NCBI GenBank assembly: GCA_017577405.1
Contig: PIUA01000027.1
Coordinates: forward strand, 1-64,000
From: Bacillota bacterium
GTDB taxonomy: Bacteria > Bacillota > Limnochordia > Limnochordales > Limnochordaceae
Length of the DNA: 64,000 bases
Direction: 5' to 3'
The notes beneath the pieces were generated by a model that worked only from the letters and a program-made list of their open reading frames with translations, was not told where the DNA came from and did not search any database. Both the position numbers and the translations under genes were made by a program. This document shows positions 25,602-34,044 of the stretch, one piece after another; the first letter of the stretch is position 1, and each line of letters begins with the position of its first letter.

Positions 25602-26382
25602 TCTTCCAAGGAGCCGGCCCCGCCGGTACGTGCTGGGGCTGGAGAGCTCAGGGCGCCTGGGCGGCGCGGCGGTGGCCGAGGTGGTGGAGGAGGGGATCGT
25701 CCTCCGGGCCGAGCAGTTGGCCGGTGTGGAAGCGACCCACTCGGAGCGGCTGATGCCCGCCCTCCAGGCGGTGATGGCGGCGGCGGGGGTGGAGCCCCAT
25801 CAGGTGGCCGCGGTGGCCGTCAGCCAGGGCCCCGGTTCCTACACAGGGATCCGCATCGGCGTCATGACGGCCAAGGCCTTGGGCTTCGCCTGGGAGGTGC
25901 CGGTGGTGCCCGTCCTCAGCCTGGAGGCCCTCGCCTGGCAGGCCCGGGCGGTGCCCGCGGCGTGGTTGCTGCCCGTCCTGCCCGCCCGGCGGGGCGCCTA
26001 CTTCGGGGCCCTGTACCGGCCTGGGGACGGGGAGCCCGCCCAGTGGGAGCAGCCCGTGCCGCCGGGCCGCTGGACGCCCCAGGAGCTCCTGGCTCCCCTG
26101 GTGGAGCGACCGGGCCGTGTCTGCCTGGTGGGGGAGGGGGCCGAGGGCTTCCACCAATGGCTCGCCTCGGAGGCAGGGGCAGCCTTCCGGGACCGGGTGA
26201 TCCCCGCCCACTGGAGCCTGGACCACCTCCGTCCGGGGGCGGTCGCCCTCTTGGGGGCGCGGCGCTGGCGGGCGGGCCAGGCCCAGGATCCCATGGAGGT
26301 CCTGCCCCGGTACTTGCGGGAGACGGAGGCGGAGCGCCGGGCGGCCGGCGGGGACGACGAGGGGCGGAAAGGCGCAGGCTGA
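25579..26382 (+). CDS. tsaB: tRNA threonylcarbamoyladenosine biosynthesis protein TsaB
   Basis: 267 residues from the ATG at 25579 (a GTG at 25555 is in frame). ASKHA-fold partner of TsaD. LGLESSGRLGGAAV at the start is the diverged phosphate-binding loop. HSERLMPALQAVM and AVSQGPGSYTGIRIGVMTAK are the highly conserved YeaZ/TsaB motifs. The second half is less conserved and lacks metal ligands, as expected for the catalytically inactive paralogue. Lies between tsaE and rimI. Confidence 0.93.
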   Translation: MTSSERNNLPRSRPRRYVLGLESSGRLGGAAVAEVVEEGIVLRAEQLAGVEATHSERLMPALQAVMAAAGVEPHQVAAVAVSQGPGSYTGIRIGVMTAKALGFAWEVPVVPVLSLEALAWQARAVPAAWLLPVLPARRGAYFGALYRPGDGEPAQWEQPVPPGRWTPQELLAPLVERPGRVCLVGEGAEGFHQWLASEAGAAFRDRVIPAHWSLDHLRPGAVALLGARRWRAGQAQDPMEVLPRYLRETEAERRAAGGDDEGRKGAG

Positions 26383-26439
26383 GGGGACGTCCCGAGGAAG
26401 GAGGAGCCCGGCCAGGGCTTGGGGCTGGCCGGCACAAGG

Positions 26440-26934
26440 ATGGCGACAGAAGCCAGAGAGTCCTTCGAGGTCGTTGTTGAACCCATGCGCCTGCGGGACC
26501 TGGGGGATGTGCTGACCATTGAGCGGCTCTCCTTTCCCACCCCCTGGTCCCGGTACGCCTTCCTCTCGGAGCTCTTGGAGAATGACCGGGCCTACTACCT
26601 GGTGGCCCGGCTGGTGCCTCCCGTGCCGCCCCGGCCCCGGCGGGCCCGGCCTGCGGGGTACGTGGGGGTTTGGCTGGTCCTGGACGAGGGGCACGTGACC
26701 AACGTGGCCGTCCACCCCGATTACCGGGGGCTGGGCATCGGCCGGAAGCTGATGCTGGCCGTGGAGGACCTGGTGCGGCAGAAGGGCGGCAAGCGGATGA
26801 CCCTGGAGGTCCGCCGGAGCAACCTGATCGCCCAGAACCTCTACCGGAGCCTGGGCTACCGGAGCGCTGGCGTCCGCCGGGGATACTACCGGGACAACAA
26901 CGAAGACGCCTTTATCATGTGGAAGGACTTGTGA
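26440..26934 (+). CDS. rimI: Ribosomal-protein alanine N-acetyltransferase RimI-like
   Basis: 164-residue GNAT acetyltransferase. MRLRDLGDVLTIERLSFPTP is the standard N-terminal motif. VTNVAVHPDYRGLGIGRKLM carries the acetyl-CoA-binding R/Q-x-x-G-x-G/A loop. NLIAQNLYRSLGYRSAGVRR and YYRDNNEDAFIM are RimI signatures. A TTG at 26419 could give seven more residues. Conserved neighbourhood tsaE-tsaB-rimI-tsaD supports the name. Confidence 0.9.
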   Translation: MATEARESFEVVVEPMRLRDLGDVLTIERLSFPTPWSRYAFLSELLENDRAYYLVARLVPPVPPRPRRARPAGYVGVWLVLDEGHVTNVAVHPDYRGLGIGRKLMLAVEDLVRQKGGKRMTLEVRRSNLIAQNLYRSLGYRSAGVRRGYYRDNNEDAFIMWKDL

Positions 26935-26999
26935 ATGGCGAAGGACCGGCGAGTCGGCCGCACGCCAAGCCGGCCGGCGGGAGGACGTGAGGGAGCGGT

Positions 27000-28019
27000 A
27001 TGGCGGGGCTTGCACGAGACGGATTGATCCTGGGCATCGAGACCAGCTGTGACGAGACGGGGGCGGCGGTGGTGGCGGGGGGGACCCGCCTCTTGAGCAA
27101 CGTGGTCGCCTCCCAGGTGGAGATCCACCGGCGCTTCGGCGGGGTGGTGCCCGAGATCGCCTCCCGGCGCCACGTGGAGACCCTCCTGCCCGTGGTCCGC
27201 CAGGCCCTGGATCAGGCGGGCCTCGCCTTGAGCGATCTGGACGCGGTGGCGGTCACCCAGGGGCCGGGCCTGGTGGGGGCCCTGCTGGTGGGGATCGCCG
27301 GCGCGAAAGCCTTGGCCTACGGGGCGGGGCTTCCCTTGGTGGCGGTCAACCATATCGAAGGCCACATCTACGCCAACCGGCTGGATTTCCCCGAGCTGGA
27401 GCCGCCCTTCCTCTGCCTCATCGCCTCCGGGGGCCACACGGAACTCCTGGAGGTGGTGGACTGGGGCGTCTACCGCCGCCTGGGCAAGACTCGGGACGAT
27501 GCGGCGGGGGAGGCCATCGACAAGATCGGCCGGGCCATGGGGCTCGCCTACCCGGCGGGGGCCGAGCTGGACCGCCTGGCCCGGGAGGGCGACCCCGAGG
27601 CCTTCAGCTTCCCCCGGGCCCTCAGGGAGGGGTTCGATTTCAGCTTCAGCGGGCTGAAGACGGCCGCGCTCACCCTCTGGCGCCAGCTCCAGGACCGAGA
27701 GGAGGTGCCCCTGGCCGACTTTGCCGCCAGCTTCCAGGAGGCGGTGGTGGGGGTGCTGGCCGAGAAGACCCTGGCCGCCGCCCGGGAGGTGGGCGCCCAG
27801 GCCATCGCGGTGGCGGGCGGGGTGGCGGCCAACAGCCGCCTCCGCCAGCTCCTGAGTGAGGGGGCGGCGGCCCTCGGCGTGCCCTTCTACGTCCCCCGGC
27901 CCGCCTTCTGCACCGACAACGGGGCCATGATCGCGGCGGCCGGCTACGTGCGCTGGCAGCGGGGGGAGCGGGCAGGCCTCGACCTGAATGCCGTGCCCAA
28001 CCTCAGCTTGGACGGGTAG
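27000..28019 (+). CDS. tsaD: tRNA N6-adenosine threonylcarbamoyltransferase TsaD
   Basis: 339 residues. Transfers the threonylcarbamoyl group to tRNA A37. ILGIETSCDETGAAVV is the phosphate-binding start. HIEGHIYAN holds the metal-binding histidines (HxxxH). LIASGGHTELLEV, GEAIDKIGR and AVAGGVAANSRLR follow in the usual order. The C-terminal Asp ligand is in PAFCTDNGAM. ATG preceded by GAGGGAGCG. The 3' end overlaps a small convergent gene by 17 bases. Confidence 0.96.
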   Translation: MAGLARDGLILGIETSCDETGAAVVAGGTRLLSNVVASQVEIHRRFGGVVPEIASRRHVETLLPVVRQALDQAGLALSDLDAVAVTQGPGLVGALLVGIAGAKALAYGAGLPLVAVNHIEGHIYANRLDFPELEPPFLCLIASGGHTELLEVVDWGVYRRLGKTRDDAAGEAIDKIGRAMGLAYPAGAELDRLAREGDPEAFSFPRALREGFDFSFSGLKTAALTLWRQLQDREEVPLADFAASFQEAVVGVLAEKTLAAAREVGAQAIAVAGGVAANSRLRQLLSEGAAALGVPFYVPRPAFCTDNGAMIAAAGYVRWQRGERAGLDLNAVPNLSLDG

Positions 28020-28275
28020 GGGGAAGGGTCTGGCGGCGGGCGGGGCGCTGGCGGGCGGCGCGACCCGCGGCCGGGGCGGCCCCCAGCCGGTGGCGCCGGC
28101 GTCCCTTCCAGCGCCAGAAGAGGCTGCCGTCGGCCCGACGGAGGAGCTGGAGGGGACCCAACTGCACCAGGGGCCGGTAGAACGGGAGCATCCGGGCCCC
28201 GAGCCTGACGGGCAAGCGTGGGAGGCGCCCCTTGGGCTTCCGATCGGTGGGCAGGGAGGAGACCTTGGACTGCAC
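28003..28275 (-). CDS. Small, very basic protein of unknown function
   Basis: 90 residues, about a quarter of them Arg or Lys and almost no acidic residues. The central part (LGARMLPFYRPLVQLGPLQL and FWRWKGRRRHRL) has aromatic residues and could bind nucleic acid or membranes. GTG start with AAGGGGG eight bases upstream. It stands 50 bp behind an almost perfect sigma-70 promoter (28326-28355), which is the main reason to regard it as real. The last 17 bases are antisense to the end of tsaD. No known family recognised. Confidence 0.6.
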   Translation of the reverse strand: MQSKVSSLPTDRKPKGRLPRLPVRLGARMLPFYRPLVQLGPLQLLRRADGSLFWRWKGRRRHRLGAAPAAGRAARQRPARRQTLPPTRPS

Positions 28276-28325
28276 GGCGCGTGCCCCCTTCGCAAGGCGT
28301 GGCGGGCGTGCCTGATGTGGGCCTC

Positions 28326-28355
28326 ATTATAGCAACGCGCGGCGCTGTCCGTCAA
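28326..28355 (-). promoter_or_regulatory. Near-consensus sigma-70 promoter for the small basic protein
   Basis: Minus strand TTGACG (28355-28350), 18-base spacer, TATAAT (28331-28326, perfect). Transcription would start about 45 bases upstream of the GTG at 28275. One of the best promoters in the window. Confidence 0.75.
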
Positions 28356-28471
28356 TTCGGACAAAGGGTGACCAGGCTCGGGAAGGCCGGGCAGAGATCC
28401 GGGTCAAAAGGGCCGGCGCGACGGGGAGGGACGGCTGGGTTCCATCTCAGCATGCGGGGAGGGTCGCGCAG

Positions 28472-29665
28472 GTGCGACGAGCGGCGCGGATGCAGGTGGT
28501 GGGAACGGAGACGGCCTTCGAAGTGCTGGCCCGGGTGGCGGAAGCCGAGCGGCAAGGGCGGAGCATCGTCAGCTTCTGCATCGGCGAGCCCGACTTTCCC
28601 ACCCCTGAGGCGGTGAAGGAGGCGGGGATCGAGGCGATCCGGCGGAACGAGACCCATTACAGTCCCTCCGCCGGGATCTGGCCCCTGCGGGAGGCGGTGG
28701 CGGTCCACGTCACCCAGACCCGGGGCGTGCCCGTGGCGCCGGAAGAGGTGGTGATCACCCCGGGCGCCAAACCCATCATCTTCCACAGCCTCCTGGCCGT
28801 CGCCGGCCCTGGTGACGAGGTGGTCTACCCCAATCCGGGCTTCCCCATCTACGAGTCGGTCATCCGGCTGGTGGGTGCCACACCCGTCCCCCTGCCCTTG
28901 CGGGAGGAGGCAGGCTTCTCCTTCACCCCTGAGGACCTGGAGGCCCGGGTGGGGCCGCGCACGGCGATGGTCATCATCAACTCGCCCCATAACCCCACGG
29001 GGAGCGTGGTCTCCCAGGAGGCCCTGGAGGCCCTGGTCCGCCTGGCCCAGCGGTACGATTTCTGGATCCTGAGCGACGAGATCTACAGCCGCATCGTTTA
29101 CGACGAACCCCACCACTCGCCCTATGCCCTGCCGGGGGCCAAGGAGCGGACTATCCTCTTGGACGGCTTTTCGAAGGCCTACGCCATGACGGGCTGGCGG
29201 ATCGGCTACGGCGTCATGCCCCAGGCCCTGGCCGAGGACGTGGCCCGGTTGGTGACCAATGCCGAGTCGTGTACGGCCACCTTCACCCAGCACGCCGCCC
29301 TGGCCGCCCTCACGGGGGACCAGGAGCCCGTCCGGCAGATGGTGGAGGCCTTCCGGGCCCGGCGGGACCGGATGGTCCAGGGCTTGAACCGGATCCCGGG
29401 GATCCGCTGTCCTGTGCCCCAGGGCGCCTTCTACGTCTTTCCCAACGTGACGGAACTGGTTCGGGCCAAGGGGTTGAAGTCGGCCCGGGATCTCCAAGAG
29501 GCGCTCCTGGCCGAGGCGGGGGTGGCCGTCCTCAGCCGGAGCGCCTTCGGCACGCCCGCCCCCGAGGAGGACCAGGAGTACCTTCGGTTGAGTTACGCGA
29601 CGTCGATGGAGCAGATTGAGGAGGGGTTGCTCCGCTTGGAGGCCTACGCCCGCTCGGACGGCTGA
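28472..29665 (+). CDS. Class I/II (fold type I) PLP aminotransferase
   Basis: 397 residues, close in layout to the aspartate/branched-chain type aminotransferases (AspC/AlaA group). CIGEPDFPTPEAVKE near the start, PGAKPIIFHSLLAV, and NSPHNPTGSVVS are substrate and cofactor contacts. The PLP lysine is in LDGFSKAYAMTGWRIGY. The C-terminal carboxylate-binding Arg is in YLRLSYATS. GTG start at 28472 with GGGAGGG eight bases upstream. It stands alone, with a strong hairpin after it. It could supply the missing hisC step or serve alanine/aspartate metabolism; not decidable here. Confidence 0.88.
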   Translation: MRRAARMQVVGTETAFEVLARVAEAERQGRSIVSFCIGEPDFPTPEAVKEAGIEAIRRNETHYSPSAGIWPLREAVAVHVTQTRGVPVAPEEVVITPGAKPIIFHSLLAVAGPGDEVVYPNPGFPIYESVIRLVGATPVPLPLREEAGFSFTPEDLEARVGPRTAMVIINSPHNPTGSVVSQEALEALVRLAQRYDFWILSDEIYSRIVYDEPHHSPYALPGAKERTILLDGFSKAYAMTGWRIGYGVMPQALAEDVARLVTNAESCTATFTQHAALAALTGDQEPVRQMVEAFRARRDRMVQGLNRIPGIRCPVPQGAFYVFPNVTELVRAKGLKSARDLQEALLAEAGVAVLSRSAFGTPAPEEDQEYLRLSYATSMEQIEEGLLRLEAYARSDG

Positions 29666-29736
29666 GGTCGGGCGGCGGGCCGGCCGGGGAGGTGAGGCCG
29701 GGGGTTGATGGCTCGGCGGGGCGAGGGAGGAAGCAG

Positions 29737-29763
29737 GCAGCCGGGGCCTGGGGCCCCGGCTGC
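29737..29763. terminator. Perfect 12-bp hairpin between convergent genes
   Basis: GCAGCCGGGGCC-TGG-GGCCCCGGCTGC. It lies between the rightward aminotransferase (ends 29665) and the leftward hydrolase (ends 29804), and is symmetric, so it can serve both. No long T-run on either side. Confidence 0.6.
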
Positions 29764-29803
29764 GGGGAGGGGCGACCCTCCTCCCAGGAGGCGCGGGGAG
29801 GGG

Positions 29804-30388
29804 CTAGCGGGCGAAGAGGTGGTTGCCGATCTGGGTGGTGGTGGGTCGGCTCCACATCCAGGGGTTGACGGGCACCGAGGGGTTCCAGAAGAAGAGCGCG
29901 CCGTAGGTGGGGTCCCAGCCGTTGGCCGCATCCTGGGCGGCCTTGTAGGCCGTCGCGGAGGGCTGGCGGCGCCAGATCAAGCCGTTGGAGACCGATTCGA
30001 AGGCGCCCCGCTCGTAGACCACCCCGGGGATGGTCTTGGGGAACCGGCCGTCCTCCACCCGGTTGAAGACCACAGCGGCCACGCCCACCATGCCCGCATA
30101 GGGCTCACCCTGGGCCTCGGCCTCGATCAGGCGGGCCAGGAGGTCGTGGTCACTGGCACTCATGCGGGCGGTGCCGCCGGAGCCTGGGATGGTGAGGGTC
30201 TGGCCCGGGTAGATCCAGGTGGTCCAGACGTTGCTCGCCCGCTGGATCTCCGCCACGGTGGTGCCGTGACGCTGGGCGATGAGCCAGAGGGTGTCGCCCG
30301 GCCGGACGGTGTAGGTGGCCGCCGCCGCCGGAAGGCTGGCGACCAAGGCGAGCAACGCGCCGAAGGCGATGGAGCGCACAAGGTTCAT
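29804..30388 (-). CDS. LysM plus SleB/CwlJ-type cell-wall hydrolase
   Basis: 194 residues, ATG at 30388 with AAGGAG upstream. Signal peptide (IAFGALLALVASLPAAA), one LysM peptidoglycan-binding motif (YTVRPGDTLWLIAQRHGTTV ... YPGQTLTIPG, about 25-70), then a Hydrolase_2 domain with the catalytic Glu in LIEAEAQGEPYAGMVGVAAV and the family's VVFNRV. Proteins of this build cleave spore cortex or vegetative peptidoglycan. Without other spore genes the sporulation link is only suggestive. A 19-bp palindrome lies 26 bases upstream. Confidence 0.85.
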   Translation of the reverse strand: MNLVRSIAFGALLALVASLPAAAATYTVRPGDTLWLIAQRHGTTVAEIQRASNVWTTWIYPGQTLTIPGSGGTARMSASDHDLLARLIEAEAQGEPYAGMVGVAAVVFNRVEDGRFPKTIPGVVYERGAFESVSNGLIWRRQPSATAYKAAQDAANGWDPTYGALFFWNPSVPVNPWMWSRPTTTQIGNHLFAR

Positions 30389-30413
30389 CAGGTCATCTCC
30401 TTCTGCGTCTGTG

Positions 30414-30432
30414 CATGCTGCCTGGCAGCATG
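30414..30432. promoter_or_regulatory. 19-bp perfect palindrome upstream of the wall hydrolase
   Basis: CATGCTGCC-T-GGCAGCATG: nine-base arms around one central base. It sits in the 5' leader or promoter of the leftward LysM/SleB gene. Operator for a dimeric regulator or a leader hairpin; both are possible. Confidence 0.5.
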
Positions 30433-30687
30433 AACGGTGCAAAAGATGCCAGCCCTGCCCAGAGATGGGCGGGCTTGTCCCCAGCATAGTTGAGCCCGGG
30501 TGGGCCGTCCCCGCTGGAAATCCTCTCTGGAGCGGGTGAGGCTGGCTGGGAGGCCCTGAGACGGCGAGAACTGAAAAGGGTCCCAAACGGATCCCAGGAT
30601 TCGCAGGCGGAGGGTGTGCTGGGCGAGATTCCCGGCAGAGGGTCGCCTGGGCAAGATGGCCGCCGGATTCGGAAAGGAGCGAGGAGC

Positions 30688-31623
30688 ATGGTCCGGGTGA
30701 TCACCGTGGCCAACCAGAAGGGCGGCGTGGCCAAGACCACCACCGTCCTCAACGTGGCGGCCGCCTTGGCCGAGGGCGGGGCCCGGGTGCTGATGGTCGA
30801 CCTGGACCCCCAAGGCTCCCTTACCCTCGCCTCGGGGTTCGCCCCCGACGCGCTGGAGGTCAGCCTCTACGATGGGCTGCTGAAGGAGGTGCCGGCCGAG
30901 GCGTTTCTCCTCCCCACCGCCTTCGGCCCCGACCTCCTCCCCAGCAACGTGGACCTCTCCCTCGCCGAGATGGAGCTGATCAACCTGGTCGCTCGGGAGC
31001 GGCGGGTGGCGGCCCTGCTTGCCCCGCTCCGGGACCGGTACGACTGGGTCCTCATCGACTCCCAGCCCAGCCTGGGCCTCCTGACCATCAACGCCCTGGC
31101 CGCGTGCGACCAGGTCCTCATCCCCGTCGCCTGCGAGTACCTCTCCCTGCGGGGCGTGGAGGTGCTCCTGCGGATGATGGGCAAGGTCCGGGTGCGGCTC
31201 AACAGCCGGCTCCGGGTGGTGGGGATCCTCCCCACCCTGTACGACACCCGCACTCGCCACGCCCGGGAGAGCCTGGAGGCGATCCACCGCCACTTCGGCG
31301 GCGAGTATCCCGTCTTCCCCCAGGTGGTCCCCCGGAGCATCCGCTTCTCCGAGGCGGCCCAGGCCGGCCAGCCCATTCTCGCCTTCGCGCCGGGCAACCC
31401 GGGGACGGAGGTCTACCGGGAGGTGGCGGCGGAGCTGGCCCGGCGGGCCCCGGGGACCCCCGAAGAGGGCAGCCCACCGGGCGCCCTGCGCCGCCTGGGC
31501 CCCCTTCCGGAGCCGACGGCCGAGAGCGATGCCGGCGCCCGGTGGAAGGCCCGGGTCTGGGGGACGGCGGGTCCCATGCGGAATCTCCCGCCGAAGCAGC
31601 TGAAGCCGGGGCCGGATGGGTGA
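30688..31623 (+). CDS. ParA/Soj-family ATPase (orphan)
   Basis: 311 residues from the ATG at 30688 (GGAGCGAGGAG upstream). Deviant Walker A KGGVAKTT at 11-18, LMVDLDPQGSLT, and WVLIDSQPSLGLLTINAL as Walker B region; PVACEYLSLRGVEVLL follows as in Soj. About 45 C-terminal residues (from TPEEGSPPGALRRLG) are a Pro/Gly-rich extension not typical of Soj. No ParB follows, so a role in chromosome partition is not assured; orphan ParAs also position other cargo such as chemoreceptors or polar complexes. Confidence 0.85.
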   Translation: MVRVITVANQKGGVAKTTTVLNVAAALAEGGARVLMVDLDPQGSLTLASGFAPDALEVSLYDGLLKEVPAEAFLLPTAFGPDLLPSNVDLSLAEMELINLVARERRVAALLAPLRDRYDWVLIDSQPSLGLLTINALAACDQVLIPVACEYLSLRGVEVLLRMMGKVRVRLNSRLRVVGILPTLYDTRTRHARESLEAIHRHFGGEYPVFPQVVPRSIRFSEAAQAGQPILAFAPGNPGTEVYREVAAELARRAPGTPEEGSPPGALRRLGPLPEPTAESDAGARWKARVWGTAGPMRNLPPKQLKPGPDG

Positions 31624-31634
31624 AGGAGGCGGAC

Positions 31635-32372
31635 ATGGTGAGGGTGGAGGTAGCCTTCCGAACGGAGGAGGCGGGCCCGCCCAACCCCGATGGGGTGGCG
31701 GTGGTCATCGATGTCCTGCGGGCGACCACCTGGGTGGCAACCGCGCTGGAGCGGGGCGCCTGGGGCGTCCGGCCCGTGCGGGAGGTGGAGGCGGCCCGGG
31801 CATTGGCCCAGAGCCTCCGGGAGGCGGGCCAGGGGGTGCTCCTGGCCGGCGAGCGGGGGGGCCTGCCGCCCCAGGGGTTCGATCTGGGGAACTCGCCCGC
31901 GGAGCTGATGGGCCTGGAGCTTCGGGGCCGGCGGCTGGTCTTGACCACCACCAACGGCACCCGGGCCCTGGAGGCGGTGGCGGGGAGCGGGGAGGTGTTG
32001 GTCACCTCCTTGCGCCACGGGGAGGCGACGGCCCGGTACTTGGCCCGGCGAGGCCGGCCCGTCCGGCTGGTCTGCGCCGGGACGGAAGGCCGCCTCTCCC
32101 TGGAAGATCTCCTCGCGGCCGGGTGGGTCGTCCGTCACCTCCAGAGGCTGGGGGTCCAGCTCCAGCTGGCCGACACCGCCCGGGTGGCGGAGGCGCTGGC
32201 GGTGGCCTGGGAGGGGCGGGAGCTGGAAGCCCTGCGGGCCGCGGAGCACGGCCAGTACCTCGTCGGGTTGGGCTTCGCCCAGGATTTGGCTCTGGCGGCT
32301 CAGCGGGACGTGTGGCCGGGGGTGATCCGCCTGGAAGATGGCTGGCTGCGGCCGGCTCGGGAACCGATTTGA
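31635..32372 (+). CDS. comB: 2-phosphosulfolactate phosphatase (ComB family)
   Basis: 245 residues. Family enzymes hydrolyse 2-phospho-3-sulfolactate to sulfolactate, with Mg2+. VVIDVLRATTWVATAL, GNSPAELM, LTTTNGTRALE and CAGTEGRLSLEDLLAAG are the conserved ComB motifs, in order. ATG with GAAGGAGG upstream, 11 bp after the parA stop, so probably co-transcribed. In archaea this step leads to coenzyme M; in some Bacillota sulfolactate is accumulated in spores. No ComA or ComC is in the window. Confidence 0.88.
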   Translation: MVRVEVAFRTEEAGPPNPDGVAVVIDVLRATTWVATALERGAWGVRPVREVEAARALAQSLREAGQGVLLAGERGGLPPQGFDLGNSPAELMGLELRGRRLVLTTTNGTRALEAVAGSGEVLVTSLRHGEATARYLARRGRPVRLVCAGTEGRLSLEDLLAAGWVVRHLQRLGVQLQLADTARVAEALAVAWEGRELEALRAAEHGQYLVGLGFAQDLALAAQRDVWPGVIRLEDGWLRPAREPI

Positions 32373-32507
32373 ACCTTCCGGGGGGCCTGTCCGTATCCCC
32401 TGATGGGGAGGAGTGCCGGTGCGAGGTCCCGACCGGTCAACCTGGTGGCCCGCGAGTGGTGCTGCTCCTCCGGAGATGAGGAAAGGCTACCCGAAGGAGG
32501 CGACCAG

Positions 32508-33344
32508 GTGATCCGCGTCGTGACCGACAGCGCGTCGGACCTGCCCCCTGAGTTGGCCGACGCCGAGGGGATTGAAGTGGTCCCCCTCTACGTCACCTTT
32601 GGAGGGGAGACCTACCGGGACGGGGTGGATCTGAAGCCCCAGGAGTTTTTCGCCCGCTTGCGGGCCAGCGACGAGCTGCCCACCACCGCTCAGCCCACAC
32701 CGGGGGACTTCGTGCGGGCCTTCGAGCGGCTCGCCTCCCAGGGGGCGACGGGCATTGTGGTCCTCACCCTGAGCAGCGGGATCAGCGGCACGTTCAACTC
32801 GGCCCTCCAGGCCGCCCGGATGTGGAAGGAGCGGGCGGTGGAGGTGATCGACAGCCGGACGGCCCTTATGGCCCAAGGGTTTGGCGCCCTCGCCGCCGCC
32901 CGGCTCGCCCGGGCCCAGGCCTCCCTGGAAGAGGTGGCCAACGAGGCCCGGCGGGTGCTGAAGCGGACCCGGCTCCTGGCCGCGGTGCCCACCCTGGAGT
33001 ACCTGCGGCGGGGCGGGCGTATCGGCCGGGCGGCCGCGCTGGTGGGCAACCTTCTCCAGATCAAGCCGGTGGTGGGCGATCAGGACGGAGTGGTGACCCC
33101 GGTGGCCCGCCTGCGGACCTGGAAGCGGGCCCTGGGCTACATCATGAACCGGGCGGTGGAGGAGCTCACCCCCGGCCAGGGCCGATTGGCGGTGATGCAT
33201 GCCGACGCCCTGGAGGATGCCCAGAGGGTGCTGGAGCAGCTGGTGGAGCGGGTGAAGCCGGTGGAGACCATCCTCACCGACTTCTCCCCGGTCTTGGGCA
33301 CCCACTCGGGCCCTGGGGCCATCTGTGTGGTCTATTACCAGTAG
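32508..33344 (+). CDS. DegV-family fatty-acid-binding protein
   Basis: 278 residues from the GTG at 32508, with GAAGGAGG eight bases upstream. VTDSASDLPPELAD at the start, TAQPTPGDF, LTLSSGISGTFNSAL and the C-terminal GTHSGPGAICVVYY are the DegV signatures, including the Thr/Ser/His residues that hold the fatty-acid carboxylate in FakB. It presumably presents host or environmental fatty acids to a FakA kinase, which is not in this window. Confidence 0.9.
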   Translation: MIRVVTDSASDLPPELADAEGIEVVPLYVTFGGETYRDGVDLKPQEFFARLRASDELPTTAQPTPGDFVRAFERLASQGATGIVVLTLSSGISGTFNSALQAARMWKERAVEVIDSRTALMAQGFGALAAARLARAQASLEEVANEARRVLKRTRLLAAVPTLEYLRRGGRIGRAAALVGNLLQIKPVVGDQDGVVTPVARLRTWKRALGYIMNRAVEELTPGQGRLAVMHADALEDAQRVLEQLVERVKPVETILTDFSPVLGTHSGPGAICVVYYQ

Positions 33345-33400
33345 GGGACGGCCGGGGCACGCCTTGGCCCGGGTCCGGATTGGGGGGGTCTGGTCCGGAC

Positions 33401-33429
33401 CGGTCCGGCGCTCGGAGAGTGCCGGACCG
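33401..33429. terminator. 9-bp hairpin between convergent genes
   Basis: CGGTCCGGC, 11-base loop, GCCGGACCG. It is situated between the rightward degV gene and the leftward zinc-ribbon gene and could serve both directions. Confidence 0.5.
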
Positions 33430-33453
33430 AGGCTGTGCCCATCCAGGTTGGGT

Positions 33454-34044
33454 CTAGATCCAGTCGGTGTCAGAGACGACCATGGCCAGACGCTCCAGCA
33501 GGCCCATCAGGAGCTGGCGGGTCTTCCGGGAGACGCCGTCCAGGAGCGCGAGGCGGATGGCATCAGCCACAACCATGAAAGCCTCCACCTCACCCACCAA
33601 GGTGAGCCCCTCGCTGGTCCGCAAGGCGGCGGCCACCATGCGCGCCCCCTCCGGGGCCATGCCCGGCATGAGGGCAACCAGGGCCTGGAGCTCGTCCTCG
33701 GTGACCACCAGCCAGAAGGAGGCCTCCTCCGGCAGGGGCCGCTGGGGGAGGCGGAGGTCCCAGGGGGTGCCGTGCCAGTCGCGGATGACGCCCTGGTCAC
33801 CGCACTCGATGCACTCCCAGCGGATTTCCCGGGGAATGTCGAGCCGGACGATATCCAGATACCCGGGGCACCGCCGGCGGTTGGGCCGGCGCCGGCAACG
33901 GATGGCTGAGGGGATGATGGGGCCGGCCGGGTAGGCCTGGGCAGCGGCCACGATCCGGCCCAGGTAGGCGGCAAACCGGGCTAAGGGCCCCATCTCCGTG
34001 GACCCGCTTTCGTCCACGTACTCCCGAAGGCTGATCACCGTCAT
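33454..34044 (-). CDS. Putative zinc-ribbon protein, function unknown
   Basis: 196 residues from the ATG at 34044. The middle contains IRCRRRPNRRRCPGYLDI and, some 25 residues later, WECIECGDQGVIRDWHGTPW, giving Cys-x9-Cys and Cys-x2-Cys pairs able to hold one zinc. The rest is helical (TEDELQALVALMPGM). I recall the ECxxCGDEGVI..W..SPWDL pattern in small uncharacterised proteins from several phyla; no function is known to me. No signal peptide, so cytosolic. It is divergent from the hpt promoter region. Confidence 0.65.
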   Translation of the reverse strand: MTVISLREYVDESGSTEMGPLARFAAYLGRIVAAAQAYPAGPIIPSAIRCRRRPNRRRCPGYLDIVRLDIPREIRWECIECGDQGVIRDWHGTPWDLRLPQRPLPEEASFWLVVTEDELQALVALMPGMAPEGARMVAAALRTSEGLTLVGEVEAFMVVADAIRLALLDGVSRKTRQLLMGLLERLAMVVSDTDWI

